Assembly (NCBI GenBank): GCA_028768525.1
Contig: CP054837.1
Span: forward strand, 2,028,001-2,092,000
From: Desulfobacter sp.
Lineage (GTDB): Bacteria; Desulfobacterota; Desulfobacteria; Desulfobacterales; Desulfobacteraceae
Length of the DNA stretch: 64,000 nt
Direction: 5' to 3'
Positions 1 through 9,012 of this stretch are shown here, in pieces (position 1 is the first letter of the stretch; each line of letters begins with the position of its first letter). A model generated the notes under the pieces. The model had not been told where the DNA came from. It did no database searches and worked only from the letters and a program-made list of their open reading frames with translations. The translations under genes were made by a program, and so were the position numbers.

Positions 1-143
1 CCAGGGACTTCAAAGGCTGGCGGGCCGGGATCATCTACCCTGAAACAAGGCTGCTCAAGGCCCTCAACCTCCCCCTGGACCCCATGCCCCTTTTTCACGG
101 CGGGCTTGACCTTCACGCCGGACTGGGAACAATCCCATCCTGA
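1..143 (+). CDS. C-terminal tail of a protein cut by the window edge
   Basis: Frame 3 is open from the first base to a TGA at 141-143 and encodes about 46 residues, including FKGWRAGIIYPE and a Leu/Pro-rich end. The FKGW...(A/G)II... pattern followed by a short Gly-rich tail is reminiscent of the end of THUMP-type 23S rRNA methyltransferases (RlmL-like). That is a family-resemblance guess from a short fragment. No catalytic motif is inside the window, so only the presence of a coding end is well supported. Confidence 0.4.
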   Translation, partial: RDFKGWRAGIIYPETRLLKALNLPLDPMPLFHGGLDLHAGLGTIPS

Positions 144-240
144 TGGACTGAAAAAACCAAAAGCAGGAGTATGCGGCCCGTTTCCTTCCGGACAGGCCGC
201 ATACCTTATAAAATCCGTATATCAGCCGTTACGGAGTGAT

Positions 241-981
241 TTACTCAATGCCGTACCCTTTGAGGATCGCCGCCAGTGTGCCGTCCGCCTTAATGGCTTC
301 CAGCCCTTTGTTAAAGGCCTCAATGATCTCTTTGTGCCGGGGGTTGGCAAGGCCGCTTGTCACATGGAGCCCCTTGCTGGAAAGGGAGTTTTTCGTAAAT
401 TCTATTTTGTCCAGCATACCGGGGGCTTTTTTGGAAATCTTATTCTTTGCAACGATCTCATCTTCCAGGGTCAGGTCAATCCGCCCGCTGACCAGTTTTT
501 TAATGCTTGTCACGAATTCGCTGACCGCTTCCCTCTTGAAGGCCGTTGACTTCATGAATGCGTCATCGTATCCGTATCCGAGCATGATGCCGACCTTTTT
601 TCCGGCGAGGCTGTCAAGGCCGTTGTATTCAAACCCATCCCCCTTCTTTTTGATGAATTTGATTTGATTGAAGGCGTAAGGCGTGCTGTACATAAGGTAA
701 GCCATACGCTTATCCGTTTTCCAGGTATTGGGGAGGATATCAATTTTACCGGTTTTCACCCCGTTCTCTGCCCGGGCCCAGGGGATGATCTTATGCTCCA
801 ATGTATATCCCTGGGTTTTAAAGGCTGCGGAGACCACCTCAATGCTGATGCCCATTTTGGGATGATCCGGGTCGACAAAAGGGGGCCAGGGATCCGAGGC
901 TGCCGTGATCACCGTTGTTCCGGCAAAACAGACGGACAGGCTGAAAAACACGGCGATAACGGCAAGAATTGTTTTTTTCAT
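241..981 (-). CDS. Periplasmic solute-binding protein, family 3 (orphan)
   Basis: A 246-residue protein with a classical signal peptide (MKKTILAVIAVFFSLSVCFA) followed by an SBP_bac_3 fold: an early DPWPPF motif, an LPNTW segment, and a late LKGYG end. The start is preceded by TAAGGAG seven bases upstream. Proteins of this family bind amino acids or other small polar ligands in the periplasm. No ABC permease or ATPase gene lies beside it. The divergent neighbour is a chemoreceptor, so a role in ligand presentation to a sensor is as plausible as transport. The ligand cannot be told from the sequence. Confidence 0.85.
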   Translation of the reverse strand: MKKTILAVIAVFFSLSVCFAGTTVITAASDPWPPFVDPDHPKMGISIEVVSAAFKTQGYTLEHKIIPWARAENGVKTGKIDILPNTWKTDKRMAYLMYSTPYAFNQIKFIKKKGDGFEYNGLDSLAGKKVGIMLGYGYDDAFMKSTAFKREAVSEFVTSIKKLVSGRIDLTLEDEIVAKNKISKKAPGMLDKIEFTKNSLSSKGLHVTSGLANPRHKEIIEAFNKGLEAIKADGTLAAILKGYGIE

Positions 982-1516
982 CTCTTACTCCTTATACTTA
1001 GGGTTAATCTATGATGCCACCGCCTTTCACCGGGACTGAAGATAGGCTTTCATTCCCGGGAAAGCGGTTTCACCCGTTGGGCGGTATCAATTTCGCTGAT
1101 GCGCAGGTTATTTATCTGTGGTAAAGGGTATGGCCGGTTAAAAATTAGTAACTATTAAATTATCACAGGTGCATTGGCCAGGCAAGGGCCAATTACAAGG
1201 GCCAATTGCGATGGTCAATTGCAAAGAACCGGGTTTACCCAGGCCTTTTTGGGCAGTTAGGTCCTAATGCAGGTTTGGCAGGTCAACCGTCAGGCGCATC
1301 ATCTGTTCCCCGGCAGGTGCCATGACACCGGGACGGCTGCCGCCTTTTCACCTGCGGCACCCAGGACTGTAAACAAGGGGGGATCAAAAAACAGGTGCTA
1401 TTTTTATCCTGGAATGATATTCTTTTTCAATCCTTGCCCATAACGTAATCACTCTAAAGGGCTTTTCTGGCGAGATGCCTTTAATACGAAAAGATTAATC
1501 AATTAGGAGGCCTGCG
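982..1516. other. 535-bp divergent intergenic region
   Basis: Separates the divergent binding-protein and chemoreceptor genes and must hold both promoters. It contains a 3 x 13 bp direct repeat (annotated separately) and a strong ribosome binding site (AGGAGG) just before 1517. I see no RNA gene, and no convincing sigma-70 or sigma-54 pair that I would mark. Confidence 0.5.
1183..1221. repeat. Three tandem 13-bp units
   Basis: Units CAAGGGCCAATTA, CAAGGGCCAATTG and CGATGGTCAATTG follow each other without a gap at 1183-1195, 1196-1208 and 1209-1221. They share a core close to GGCCAATT. They lie between two divergent genes, so they could be a regulator binding array, but no known operator is recognised. 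Confidence 0.55.
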
Positions 1517-3559
1517 ATGGGAATACGATTTAAATCAATCAAATCGGAACTTGTCATCATTTCGTCCGCTGCAATCGGAGTGCTTTTAATCGGGATCCTG
1601 GTCTTTTCCAGCATACGCCTCTCAAAGGATACCGAGGAACGGATCGAACAGGGCCTGCACGCCAGCCTTCAGCTTGCGGTCCAAAAAATCCAGGGCTTTT
1701 TTCAGACCCGGGGGAGAGTGGTCGAAACCTTTCTTGCCAATCCCCAGTTGACGGACTGGTTCAACAATTACACGGAGAGACAAAAGGACCTGTCCAATGA
1801 CGCTGATTACAAAAAAATCACCCGAATGTTTGATACCCTTGTCAAAAGCGACGATCCCATAAAGGCCTCTTTTTTTGCAAGCGCCCACACAGGAGAGTAC
1901 TTTGACAACAGCGGCAGGTATGAGAATCCAGATTATTATGCCACGAAGCGGCCATGGTGGGGGAAGGCGCTTAAGAAAGGCGGCCTTTTCGTAACAAAAC
2001 CGGAAATTGATTATAATGACAAAACAGTTGTCTGTTCAATCAAACAAACCGTTTACAACGACCATAAAGAACTGATCGGGATTGCAGGTATCGATATCCT
2101 GCTGTCCACCCTGCAAGAGGATATCAAAGCAAAACTCAAATACCAGGGTCAGGGGGAGGCCTTTGTCATAAACCATGACGGTTCCATTATTTTCTTCCCT
2201 GCCAAGGACAGCCAGGCAAAGGATATAAAAACGCTGTCCGACGTGGATGCCGTCATAGAAAATTCAGGCGGCTTTGCCCGGCTTGCCAGTGAAATGGTCA
2301 GCAAAAAAAGTGGAATCCAGGATGTGAGATGGGGGGGGACAACCCATCTGGTAGGATTTGAGCCAATTATGCTTGAAACCCCCAACATAAAATGGATTGC
2401 GGGCATCATCATCCCGGAAACCATCAAAAGCGATCCTGTGAAAAAATCTGTACTCCATGCCAGTTATGGGGTACTGGGCATTTTAATCACCTTGATTTTA
2501 ATCATTCTTTATGTGGCAAGAAGAATCTCACTTCCCTTGAACAGACTGGTGGATGCCATGGAGGATGTTGCCCAGGGTGAAGGTGACCTGACCTATCGTC
2601 TTGATGATAATAATTCTAATGAGATCGGACTGCTGGCCCGCTGGTTTAATGCATTTTTAGAAAAACTCCAGGGAATTATCAAAAGCATTGCCGGGAATTC
2701 TGAGAAACTGAGCAGTTCTTCCAAAGAGCTTTTAACCATTTCCAAGGAAATGGCCGGCGGCGCAGAACAAATGTCGCAAAAATTCAACACGGTTGCTGCA
2801 GCGGCAGATGAAATGAGTTCAAACATGACGGCTGTGGCCTCAGCCAGTGAGCAGTCGTCCAGCAATATCAACATGGTCTCTGCTGCTGCAGAAGAGATGA
2901 CCGGGACCATCAACGAGATTGCCCAAAATACTGAAAAAACAAGGGCAACCGCCAGTGAGGCGGCCAAAAGGGCGCACCAGGCATCAGACAATATCAATAG
3001 CCTGAGCAGGGCGGCCCAGGAAATCGGTCAGGTGGTGGAAACCATCACCGATATTTCCGAGCAGACCAACCTGCTGGCATTGAACGCCACCATTGAAGCG
3101 GCAAGGGCCGGCGAGGCCGGAAAGGGGTTTGCCGTTGTTGCCAGTGAGATCAAGGATCTGGCAAATCAGACCGCAAAAGCCACGCTTGAAATCAAGGAAA
3201 ATATCGACGGAATACAGAGTTCCACAAAATTGACCGTCTCTGAAATCGAGCAGGTAACCCAGGGAATCAGTGAAGCCAATGAGATGATCGATACGGTTGC
3301 CGCAGCCGTTGAAGAACAATCCATCACCACCAAAGAGATTGCAAGTAACGTGAATCAGGCCGCGCTGGGGATTCAGGATGTAACCCAAAGCGTCACCCAG
3401 AGTTCCACTGTGGCCAATGAAATTGCCAGGGATATCACCGAGGTGAACCAGGAAGCCCAAAAGATGTCGGAAAACAGCTCCAGGGTCAATGCAAATGCCG
3501 ATGATCTCAAGACCCTGTCTGATGAACTCAACCGGACCGTTGACCAGTTTAAAGTATAA
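1517..3559 (+). CDS. Methyl-accepting chemotaxis protein, dCache type
   Basis: A 680-residue chemoreceptor. Transmembrane helix at about 11-33, a periplasmic double-Cache sensor region to about 310 (KRPWWGKALKKGGLF and IAGIDILLSTL are typical Cache strands), second helix at about 318-335, HAMP to about 390, then a long coiled-coil signalling domain. The conserved hairpin tip EQTNLLALNATIEAARAGEA lies near 514-545. It would relay ligand binding to CheA/CheW, although no canonical CheA gene is in the window. AGGAGG precedes the ATG. Divergent from an orphan binding protein that may be its ligand partner. Confidence 0.95.
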   Translation: MGIRFKSIKSELVIISSAAIGVLLIGILVFSSIRLSKDTEERIEQGLHASLQLAVQKIQGFFQTRGRVVETFLANPQLTDWFNNYTERQKDLSNDADYKKITRMFDTLVKSDDPIKASFFASAHTGEYFDNSGRYENPDYYATKRPWWGKALKKGGLFVTKPEIDYNDKTVVCSIKQTVYNDHKELIGIAGIDILLSTLQEDIKAKLKYQGQGEAFVINHDGSIIFFPAKDSQAKDIKTLSDVDAVIENSGGFARLASEMVSKKSGIQDVRWGGTTHLVGFEPIMLETPNIKWIAGIIIPETIKSDPVKKSVLHASYGVLGILITLILIILYVARRISLPLNRLVDAMEDVAQGEGDLTYRLDDNNSNEIGLLARWFNAFLEKLQGIIKSIAGNSEKLSSSSKELLTISKEMAGGAEQMSQKFNTVAAAADEMSSNMTAVASASEQSSSNINMVSAAAEEMTGTINEIAQNTEKTRATASEAAKRAHQASDNINSLSRAAQEIGQVVETITDISEQTNLLALNATIEAARAGEAGKGFAVVASEIKDLANQTAKATLEIKENIDGIQSSTKLTVSEIEQVTQGISEANEMIDTVAAAVEEQSITTKEIASNVNQAALGIQDVTQSVTQSSTVANEIARDITEVNQEAQKMSENSSRVNANADDLKTLSDELNRTVDQFKV

Positions 3560-3675
3560 CACGCGATGACCTGATAGATTCAGGCCACCAGGTTAAACGC
3601 TTTGTAACTCAGCCCCTGGCCCCACCATAATTGGGGCCGGGCACTTTACAATAACGAAAAATATGAAAAAGAAAA

Positions 3676-4116
3676 ATGAATCGATTTATTATATTGATGA
3701 TATCAGTAATGCTGTTAAGCGGCTGTGCCGCCGTTTCGACGAGTCCCCGGAGCGAACGGGATTATGATCCCCAAGCTGTTCTGGACAGACAATGGCAGTG
3801 GGAATCAACCATCACACCTGTGGAAAAGATTACCGCTGACAGGCCAGAACACTACACCCTCCTTTTGAAAACCGGCGGCAAGGCCCAGGTCCGATTTGAC
3901 TGCAACAGGGGCGGCGGATCTTTTGAAATCTCCGCCGGGAAACTCTCCTTCGGCCCCCTGATCTCGACCCGGATGGCATGTCCTCCGGGCAGCCTGGACT
4001 TCAGGTTTGCCGCTGATTTACAGCGGGTGGCCTCATTCTTCACTCAGGATAACACCCTGTATCTGGAACTTCCCCATGACAGCGGCACCATGGCATTCGT
4101 CCCTTCAACGGATTGA
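3676..4116 (+). CDS. META-domain (HslJ-like) lipoprotein
   Basis: A 146-residue protein with a lipoprotein signal peptide ending in the lipobox LLSGC, so it should be diacylated and anchored to a membrane. The mature part carries the META/DUF306 pattern: WQWESTITP at the start, FDCNRGGGSFEI in the middle, and TRMACPPGSLDFRF with the conserved M-A-C. HslJ-type proteins are linked to heat-shock or drug tolerance but have no known enzyme activity. The ribosome binding site is weak, and the gene is probably transcribed alone or by read-through from the chemoreceptor. Confidence 0.8.
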   Translation: MNRFIILMISVMLLSGCAAVSTSPRSERDYDPQAVLDRQWQWESTITPVEKITADRPEHYTLLLKTGGKAQVRFDCNRGGGSFEISAGKLSFGPLISTRMACPPGSLDFRFAADLQRVASFFTQDNTLYLELPHDSGTMAFVPSTD

Positions 4117-4139
4117 AATGCCATTTAGCAGCTGATTCA

Positions 4140-4574
4140 TCAGTCCCTGACCGCCCTTAAAAGGCTTGTGACCGCCCTTCCCTGGATCACCACGGCCCCG
4201 TCCTGATTCTCAATCCAGCTTTTAATGATGATCTCCTCCCTGTCCCGGTGGATTTCCTCAATCTCAAACCAGGCGCAGAGGGTGTCGCCGATAAAGACGG
4301 GGCGCAGGAATTCCAGGGTCTGGGATTTATAGATGGCACCCGTGCCTGGGATATGCATGCCCACCAGGGTGGAAAACAATGCAGCCGACAGCATGCCGTG
4401 GGCAATGCGCTGGCCGAAAAAGGTCTTTTCCGCAAAGGGCTTGTCCACGTGGAGCGGATTCATATCGCCGGTGATGGCAATGAAATGGGATAGATCCGCT
4501 TCGGTGACGGTTTTCCTTAAAAAGGCCTTCTGGCCCACGGCAAGGTCATCAAATCCGGTCAACCTATAGGTCAT
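4140..4574 (-). CDS. MaoC-like (R)-specific enoyl-CoA hydratase
   Basis: A 144-residue single hot-dog protein. The hydratase 2 signature is clear: TGDMNPLHVD supplies the catalytic Asp and His, and the following FGQRIAHGMLSAALFS is the conserved second part. Enzymes of this size (PhaJ-like) hydrate trans-2-enoyl-CoA to (R)-3-hydroxyacyl-CoA in the cytoplasm. GGGGG lies four bases before the ATG. It starts 15 bp after the stop of the creatininase-family gene on the same strand, so the two are probably co-transcribed. The substrate chain length is unknown. Confidence 0.85.
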   Translation of the reverse strand: MTYRLTGFDDLAVGQKAFLRKTVTEADLSHFIAITGDMNPLHVDKPFAEKTFFGQRIAHGMLSAALFSTLVGMHIPGTGAIYKSQTLEFLRPVFIGDTLCAWFEIEEIHRDREEIIIKSWIENQDGAVVIQGRAVTSLLRAVRD

Positions 4575-4589
4575 AAAGCCCCCTTTGCC

Positions 4590-5324
4590 TTATCCCGTGA
4601 ATGAGGTGCAGGTTTCCAGTACATCCCGGACGGCGGCGTCCAGAAGCTCCCTGCCGATTTCCGCCGACGCCAGGGAGGAATCCGAGGCGATCCTGCCGTC
4701 CGGAAAATTGGTTTCAAAATCAAAGCAGTCCCTGAAGGTATTGTCCGGTGCGATTTTCGGATCCAGGTCGGCGGTTTTGACGGCCTCGGGATGGGCATAA
4801 AAACTCAGGGAGATTTCAGAGGGTGTGGCATGGTGGCCTTCGGCGCCCTTGAAATAGTTGTCCGAAATGGCCTGGACCCGCTTTCCTTCATACCAGTTGA
4901 GGATATCCAGGTGGATTTCGGCCGGTGTTCCAGCAAGGCTGTATTCCGCATAGATTTCCGAAAAGGCCGCCCTGATGGCATCCACATTTCCCCCGTGGCC
5001 GTTTAGAAAAAGGATGTGGGTAAAGCCGTGGCCGGCCAGGGAGGCCGCCAGATCTTTGACAAGGGCCATGAGGGTGGAGGGCCGAAGGGTAAGGCTGCCC
5101 GGAAACGCCAGGTGGTGCTGGGACATGCCAATGGGCAGGGTCGGGGCCACCATGGTGCCGGTCTCTTCCCCGATCCGGGCGGCAATGGTCTCCGGACAGA
5201 TGAAATCCGTTCCCATATGTCCCATGGGGCCGTGCTGTTCCGTCGACCCCACCGGGATGATAATCTCTTTTCTATGGGCCAGATACTCTTTTACTTCACA
5301 CCAGGTGGACAATTTAAGCTGCAT
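4590..5324 (-). CDS. Creatininase-family amidohydrolase
   Basis: A 244-residue enzyme of the creatininase/MftE superfamily. Metal-binding motifs are visible: PVGSTEQHGPMGHMGTDF near the N-terminus, FLNGHGGNVDA in the middle, and GAEGHHATPSEIS later. Members hydrolyse cyclic or linear amides such as creatinine or formamidopyrimidines; the exact substrate is not predictable here. I chose the ATG at 5324 because it has AAGGA in front. The longer in-frame ORF, which starts 13 codons upstream, would overlap the preceding RuvC-like gene. It is the middle gene of a three-gene minus-strand set with the RuvC-fold protein and the MaoC hydratase. Confidence 0.85.
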   Translation of the reverse strand: MQLKLSTWCEVKEYLAHRKEIIIPVGSTEQHGPMGHMGTDFICPETIAARIGEETGTMVAPTLPIGMSQHHLAFPGSLTLRPSTLMALVKDLAASLAGHGFTHILFLNGHGGNVDAIRAAFSEIYAEYSLAGTPAEIHLDILNWYEGKRVQAISDNYFKGAEGHHATPSEISLSFYAHPEAVKTADLDPKIAPDNTFRDCFDFETNFPDGRIASDSSLASAEIGRELLDAAVRDVLETCTSFTG

Positions 5325-5334
5325 GGTTTTTTCC

Positions 5335-5820
5335 TTATTTTTTATTAATATTGGTGCCATCAAGCCGGCCGGGAAATTCCGGCAGCCAGCCGGCGTCGAT
5401 CACGCCCCATAGCCCGGCGAGGATAGCTTCTGCCGCATCATGGCGCAAAGAGGTGGGCCGCTTTGCCCCGGACCATTCAATCACATGTTTGGCCAGGATG
5501 CCGGCATTCCTTTTGGCCGATTTCCCGGTCTGCTGTTCCCTGTGGTAGAGAAAGGTACGCCGCCAGGTTTCGGCACTGATCTGGTGAAGGCGGATACCGC
5601 GCCGGTTGGCCTCCTTTATCCATATCTCGGCCAGGCGCCCCCCGCCTTCGATGACCAGGTCCGATATCCCGGGTGTTTCCTTGAATATGCCGTACACCGC
5701 CGGTTTCAGCCGCTTGACCGAAGCGTAGTTCTGGGAGCGGTACCAGATCAGCCGGCCGTCCCTGCCATAGAGGGCCAGTCCGGTCCTGAGTCCCAGGTCC
5801 ACAGAAAGAAGGTAACTCAA
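5335..5820 (-). CDS. Small RuvC / RNase H-fold protein
   Basis: A 161-residue protein that opens with VDLGLRTGLALYG, the acidic first strand of the RuvC/RNase H fold. It then has DLVIEGGG, matching the second-strand Glu, and closes with HDAAEAILAGLWG, matching the last acidic helix of RuvC-like resolvases (H-D-A-x-A). The spacing of the three acidic sites is as expected for a two-metal nuclease. It is not canonical RuvC, and no ruvA/ruvB is nearby. A structure-specific nuclease role is inferred. Its stop lies just upstream of the creatininase-family start, which suggests translational coupling. Confidence 0.65.
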   Translation of the reverse strand: MSYLLSVDLGLRTGLALYGRDGRLIWYRSQNYASVKRLKPAVYGIFKETPGISDLVIEGGGRLAEIWIKEANRRGIRLHQISAETWRRTFLYHREQQTGKSAKRNAGILAKHVIEWSGAKRPTSLRHDAAEAILAGLWGVIDAGWLPEFPGRLDGTNINKK

Positions 5821-5983
5821 AACAACACCCTAGGGGAAACATTGAACATGGTTGATCCTACCATTTCCCCTGTTAATTTCAAGGCAGGCGGTAATGAAAA
5901 AAGGGAAGGGAAAACCAGGTATTGAAAACCCGGCAGTCTGGCAGTATGATCACGAAAAACCACCCAAGGGGAGGAGGCAGCCC

Positions 5984-6643
5984 ATGAAGAAAATCACGGA
6001 AAATATTTACCATCTGGGCGACAGCGGATGTTCCGTTTTCATGGTGGATACAAAGTGCCCGGAGGGGCTGGTCCTCATCGATGCAGGCATGGATCCGGAT
6101 CTGGTCCGCTAAATTGATTCCTTGGGACTGGATGCCGGCCATATCCGGCACTGCATCCTCACCCATTGCCACATTGACCATATCCATGCCTGTGCAGCGC
6201 TGAAACGGCAGCTGCCCGGGATCCGTTTCTATGCCCATAAAGCCGATGCCCCGCCCATTGAGGAACCGGGCCACGACCAACGGACCGCCGCATCCTGGTA
6301 CGGGGTGACATATGAACCTGTCCGGCTCCACCAGAAATTCGAGGGAGATACCCGCCTTTCCATCGGCACCTGTGAATTCCAATGCATCCACACCCCCGGC
6401 CATACCCCCGGTTCCATCTCCGTGCTGGTTGAATCCCAGGGCAAAAAGGTATTGTTCGGCCAGGATCTTCACGGCCCCTTTGACCCGGGGTTCCTGTCGG
6501 ACCTCAATGATTACCAGGCCTCCATGGAGCGGCTGCTGGACCTGGAGGCGGATATCCTCTGCGAGGGCCATTTCGGTGTTTTCCAGCCCGCAGACAGGGT
6601 CAGGCAGTACATTGAAGCCCACAAATCCCGGAACCTGCCCTGA
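5984..6643 (+). pseudogene. Metallo-beta-lactamase-fold hydrolase with an in-frame TAA
   Basis: Translation from the ATG at 5984 (GGAGG upstream) gives MKKITENIYHLGD and a typical MBL N-terminus ending VLIDAGMDPDLVR. A TAA at 6110-6112 then interrupts the frame. The same frame continues with IDSLGLDAGHIRHCILTHC and the zinc motif THCHIDHIH, then HTPGHTPGSI and a normal C-terminus, about 219 residues in all. The metal site lies wholly after the stop. Either the gene carries a nonsense mutation or the base is an error; a TTG at 6122 could only start a truncated protein. A single base change would restore Lys, Gln or Glu. Confidence 0.85.
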
Positions 6644-6682
6644 AAATACCGGGACGCTGTGTTATAAACAAATGTCCCCAAA

Positions 6683-6718
6683 AAAGGCGGCGTTTCACCC
6701 CGGTGAAACGCCGCCTTT
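6683..6718. terminator. Bidirectional rho-independent terminator
   Basis: A perfect 17-bp inverted repeat, AAAGGCGGCGTTTCACC and its complement, with a 2-base centre. An A-run lies on the left and T-rich DNA on the right. It lies between the convergent MBL gene and katG and can end transcription from both. Confidence 0.9.
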
Positions 6719-6755
6719 ATACTTAAAGGATTTCAATTAAAACAGCCGTACCCCA

Positions 6756-8969
6756 TCAGGTGAGGTCAAAACGGTCAAGGTTCATGACCTTGTTCCAGGC
6801 TCCGACAAAATCATTGAGAAACTTTTCCTGGGCGTCATCCGCGCCGTAGACATCCGCCAAAGCCCTGAGCTGGGAATTCGACCCGAAAACCAGGTCCACC
6901 CGGGTGCCGGTCCATTTAAGCTCGCCGGTGGCCCGGTCGCGGCCTTCGAAGATATCTTCATCTTCTTTGCTGGGCGCCCATTCAGTGGACATATCCAGAA
7001 GATTCACGAAGAAATCATTGGTCAGGGTCTCCGGTTTATCTGTAAACACGCCGTGGCCGGATTGGGCGAAATTGGTGTTCAGGACCCGCAGGCCGCCCAG
7101 GAGCACCGTCATTTCGGGTGCGGTCAGGGTCAGCAGCTGGGCGCGGTCCACCAGAAGTTCCTCCGCCGGCACGCTGTATTTGGTCTTAAGGAAATTTCGG
7201 AAACCGTCGGCAACCGGTTCAAGCACGGAAAACGACACCGCATCGGTCTGGTCCTGGGACGCGTCGGTGCGCCCCGGGGTGAAAGGAACGGTAACCTCAC
7301 GGCCGGCATTTTTGGCCGCCTGTTCAACCCCGGCACATCCGCCGAGCACAATGAGGTCGGCCAGGGAAACCTTTTTCCCGCCGGACTGACCTTTATCCGG
7401 CTGGGCCCCATTGAATTCCTTCTGGATCCCCTCCAGGGTTTCCAGCACCGCCCCGAGCTGTTCGGGCTGGTTCACCTGCCAGTCCTTCTGGGGGGCCAGG
7501 CGGATACGGGCCCCGTTGGCCCCGCCCCGCTTATCCGAACCCCGGAAGGTGGATGCCGAGGCCCAGGCCGTGGAGACCAATTGGGAAACCGTCAGCCCCG
7601 CCACCAGGATCCTCCCCTTGAGCTCCTGGATATCCTTTTCATCAATGAGTTCATGGTCGACTGCTGGCACCGGGTCCTGCCAGATCAATTCCTCATCCGG
7701 CACCTCGGGGCCGAGATAGCAGGAACGGGGGCCCATATCCCGGTGGGTGAGTTTAAACCAGGCCCGGGCAAAGGCATCGGCAAACGCCTCTGGGTCCTCG
7801 TGGAACCGCTTGGCAATGGGTTTATACACCGGATCCATTCTCAAAGAGAGGTCTGCCGTGGTCATGATGGTGGTCACCCGCTTGGACGGATCATGGGCGG
7901 CGGGGGCCAGGTCTTTGTCATCCGGGGTAACCGGGACCCATTGATTGGCGCCGGCCGGGCTTTTCACCAGATTCCAGTCATAGCCGAAAAGCATGTCGAA
8001 ATAGCCGGAATCCCATTTGATGGGGTTGGGGGTCCATGCCCCCTCGATACCGCTGCTGATGGTGTCGTCCCCTTTGCCGCTCCGGTATTTGCTCTTCCAG
8101 CCCAGTCCCTGCTCCTCAATGGCGGTTCCCTCGGGTTCCGGCCCCACATGGGAGGGGCTGGCCGCCCCGTGGCATTTGCCGAAGGTGTGGCCGCCGGCAA
8201 CAAGGGCAACTGTCTCTTCATCGTTCATGGCCATGCGGGCGAAGGTTTCGCGGACATCCCTGCCCGAAGCCAGGGCATCGGGCTCGCCGTTGGGCCCTTC
8301 CGGGTTCACATAGATCAACCCCATCTGTACTGCGGCCAGAGGATTTTCCAGGTCCCGGTCTCCGGAATAGCGCTTGTCACCCAGCCATTCCGTCTCAGTC
8401 CCCCAATAGATATCCTCTTCGGGTTCATAGACGTCTTGGCGCCCGCCGCCGAAGCCGAAGGTTTTGAAACCCATGGACTCAAGGGCAACGTTGCCGGCCA
8501 GGATCATGAGATCGGCCCATGAAACCTTGTTGCCGTATTTTTTCTTGATGGGCCAGAGCAGCCGACGGGCCTTGTCCAGGTTCACGTTGTCGGGCCAGCT
8601 GTTCACGGGTGCCAGGCGCTGGTTGCCCGAGCCGGCCCCGCCCCGGCCGTCCCCCATGCGGTATGTGCCGGCGCTGTGCCATGCCATGCGAATAAAAAGC
8701 CCGCCATAGTGGCCGTAATCCGCCGGCCACCAGTCCTGGGAATCGGTCATCAGATCATGGAGATCCTTTTTCAACGCCTGGAAATCCAGTTTTTTGAATT
8801 CCTCGGCATAATTGAAATCCTTTCCCATGGGGTTGCTCTTGGAAGCGTGCTGATGCAAAATTTTAAGGTTGAGCTGGTCAGGCCACCAGTCCCGGTTGGA
8901 GGTTCCCCTGCCGGTCGGCCGTTTCCCCGTTTTTCCCGTTACCGGGCATTTGCTTTCGTTATTGGACAT
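6756..8969 (-). CDS. katG: Catalase-peroxidase
   Basis: A 737-residue bifunctional heme enzyme that removes hydrogen peroxide in the cytoplasm. The N-terminal peroxidase domain has the distal RMAWHSAGTYRMGDGRGG motif (Arg, Trp, His) and the proximal VALVAGGHTFGKCHG heme ligand. The MGLIYVNPEGPNG loop carries the Tyr of the Met-Tyr-Trp adduct needed for catalase activity. The C-terminal half is the usual degenerate second peroxidase domain. Length is normal for the family. The ATG at 8969 follows GAGGGGGG; an upstream ATG five codons earlier lacks such a site. A PerR/Fur-like palindrome lies in its promoter and a PerR-type gene sits directly upstream. Confidence 0.97.
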   Translation of the reverse strand: MSNNESKCPVTGKTGKRPTGRGTSNRDWWPDQLNLKILHQHASKSNPMGKDFNYAEEFKKLDFQALKKDLHDLMTDSQDWWPADYGHYGGLFIRMAWHSAGTYRMGDGRGGAGSGNQRLAPVNSWPDNVNLDKARRLLWPIKKKYGNKVSWADLMILAGNVALESMGFKTFGFGGGRQDVYEPEEDIYWGTETEWLGDKRYSGDRDLENPLAAVQMGLIYVNPEGPNGEPDALASGRDVRETFARMAMNDEETVALVAGGHTFGKCHGAASPSHVGPEPEGTAIEEQGLGWKSKYRSGKGDDTISSGIEGAWTPNPIKWDSGYFDMLFGYDWNLVKSPAGANQWVPVTPDDKDLAPAAHDPSKRVTTIMTTADLSLRMDPVYKPIAKRFHEDPEAFADAFARAWFKLTHRDMGPRSCYLGPEVPDEELIWQDPVPAVDHELIDEKDIQELKGRILVAGLTVSQLVSTAWASASTFRGSDKRGGANGARIRLAPQKDWQVNQPEQLGAVLETLEGIQKEFNGAQPDKGQSGGKKVSLADLIVLGGCAGVEQAAKNAGREVTVPFTPGRTDASQDQTDAVSFSVLEPVADGFRNFLKTKYSVPAEELLVDRAQLLTLTAPEMTVLLGGLRVLNTNFAQSGHGVFTDKPETLTNDFFVNLLDMSTEWAPSKEDEDIFEGRDRATGELKWTGTRVDLVFGSNSQLRALADVYGADDAQEKFLNDFVGAWNKVMNLDRFDLT

Positions 8970-9012
8970 CTTCCCCCCTCTCATTCATTCGGTTAAAAAA
9001 AATGAATTCCAT

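Noticed and set aside
6110..6112. Non-standard decoding of the stop in the metallo-hydrolase gene (selenocysteine or pyrrolysine)
   Set aside because: The codon is TAA. Selenocysteine needs TGA and pyrrolysine TAG. The family has no conserved Cys here, so a mutation or error is more likely.
7053..8522. A 489-codon open frame on the plus strand
   Set aside because: It is fully antisense to katG and reads as low-quality Pro/Gly/His-rich sequence with no domain. It is a shadow from the GC-rich third positions of the real gene.
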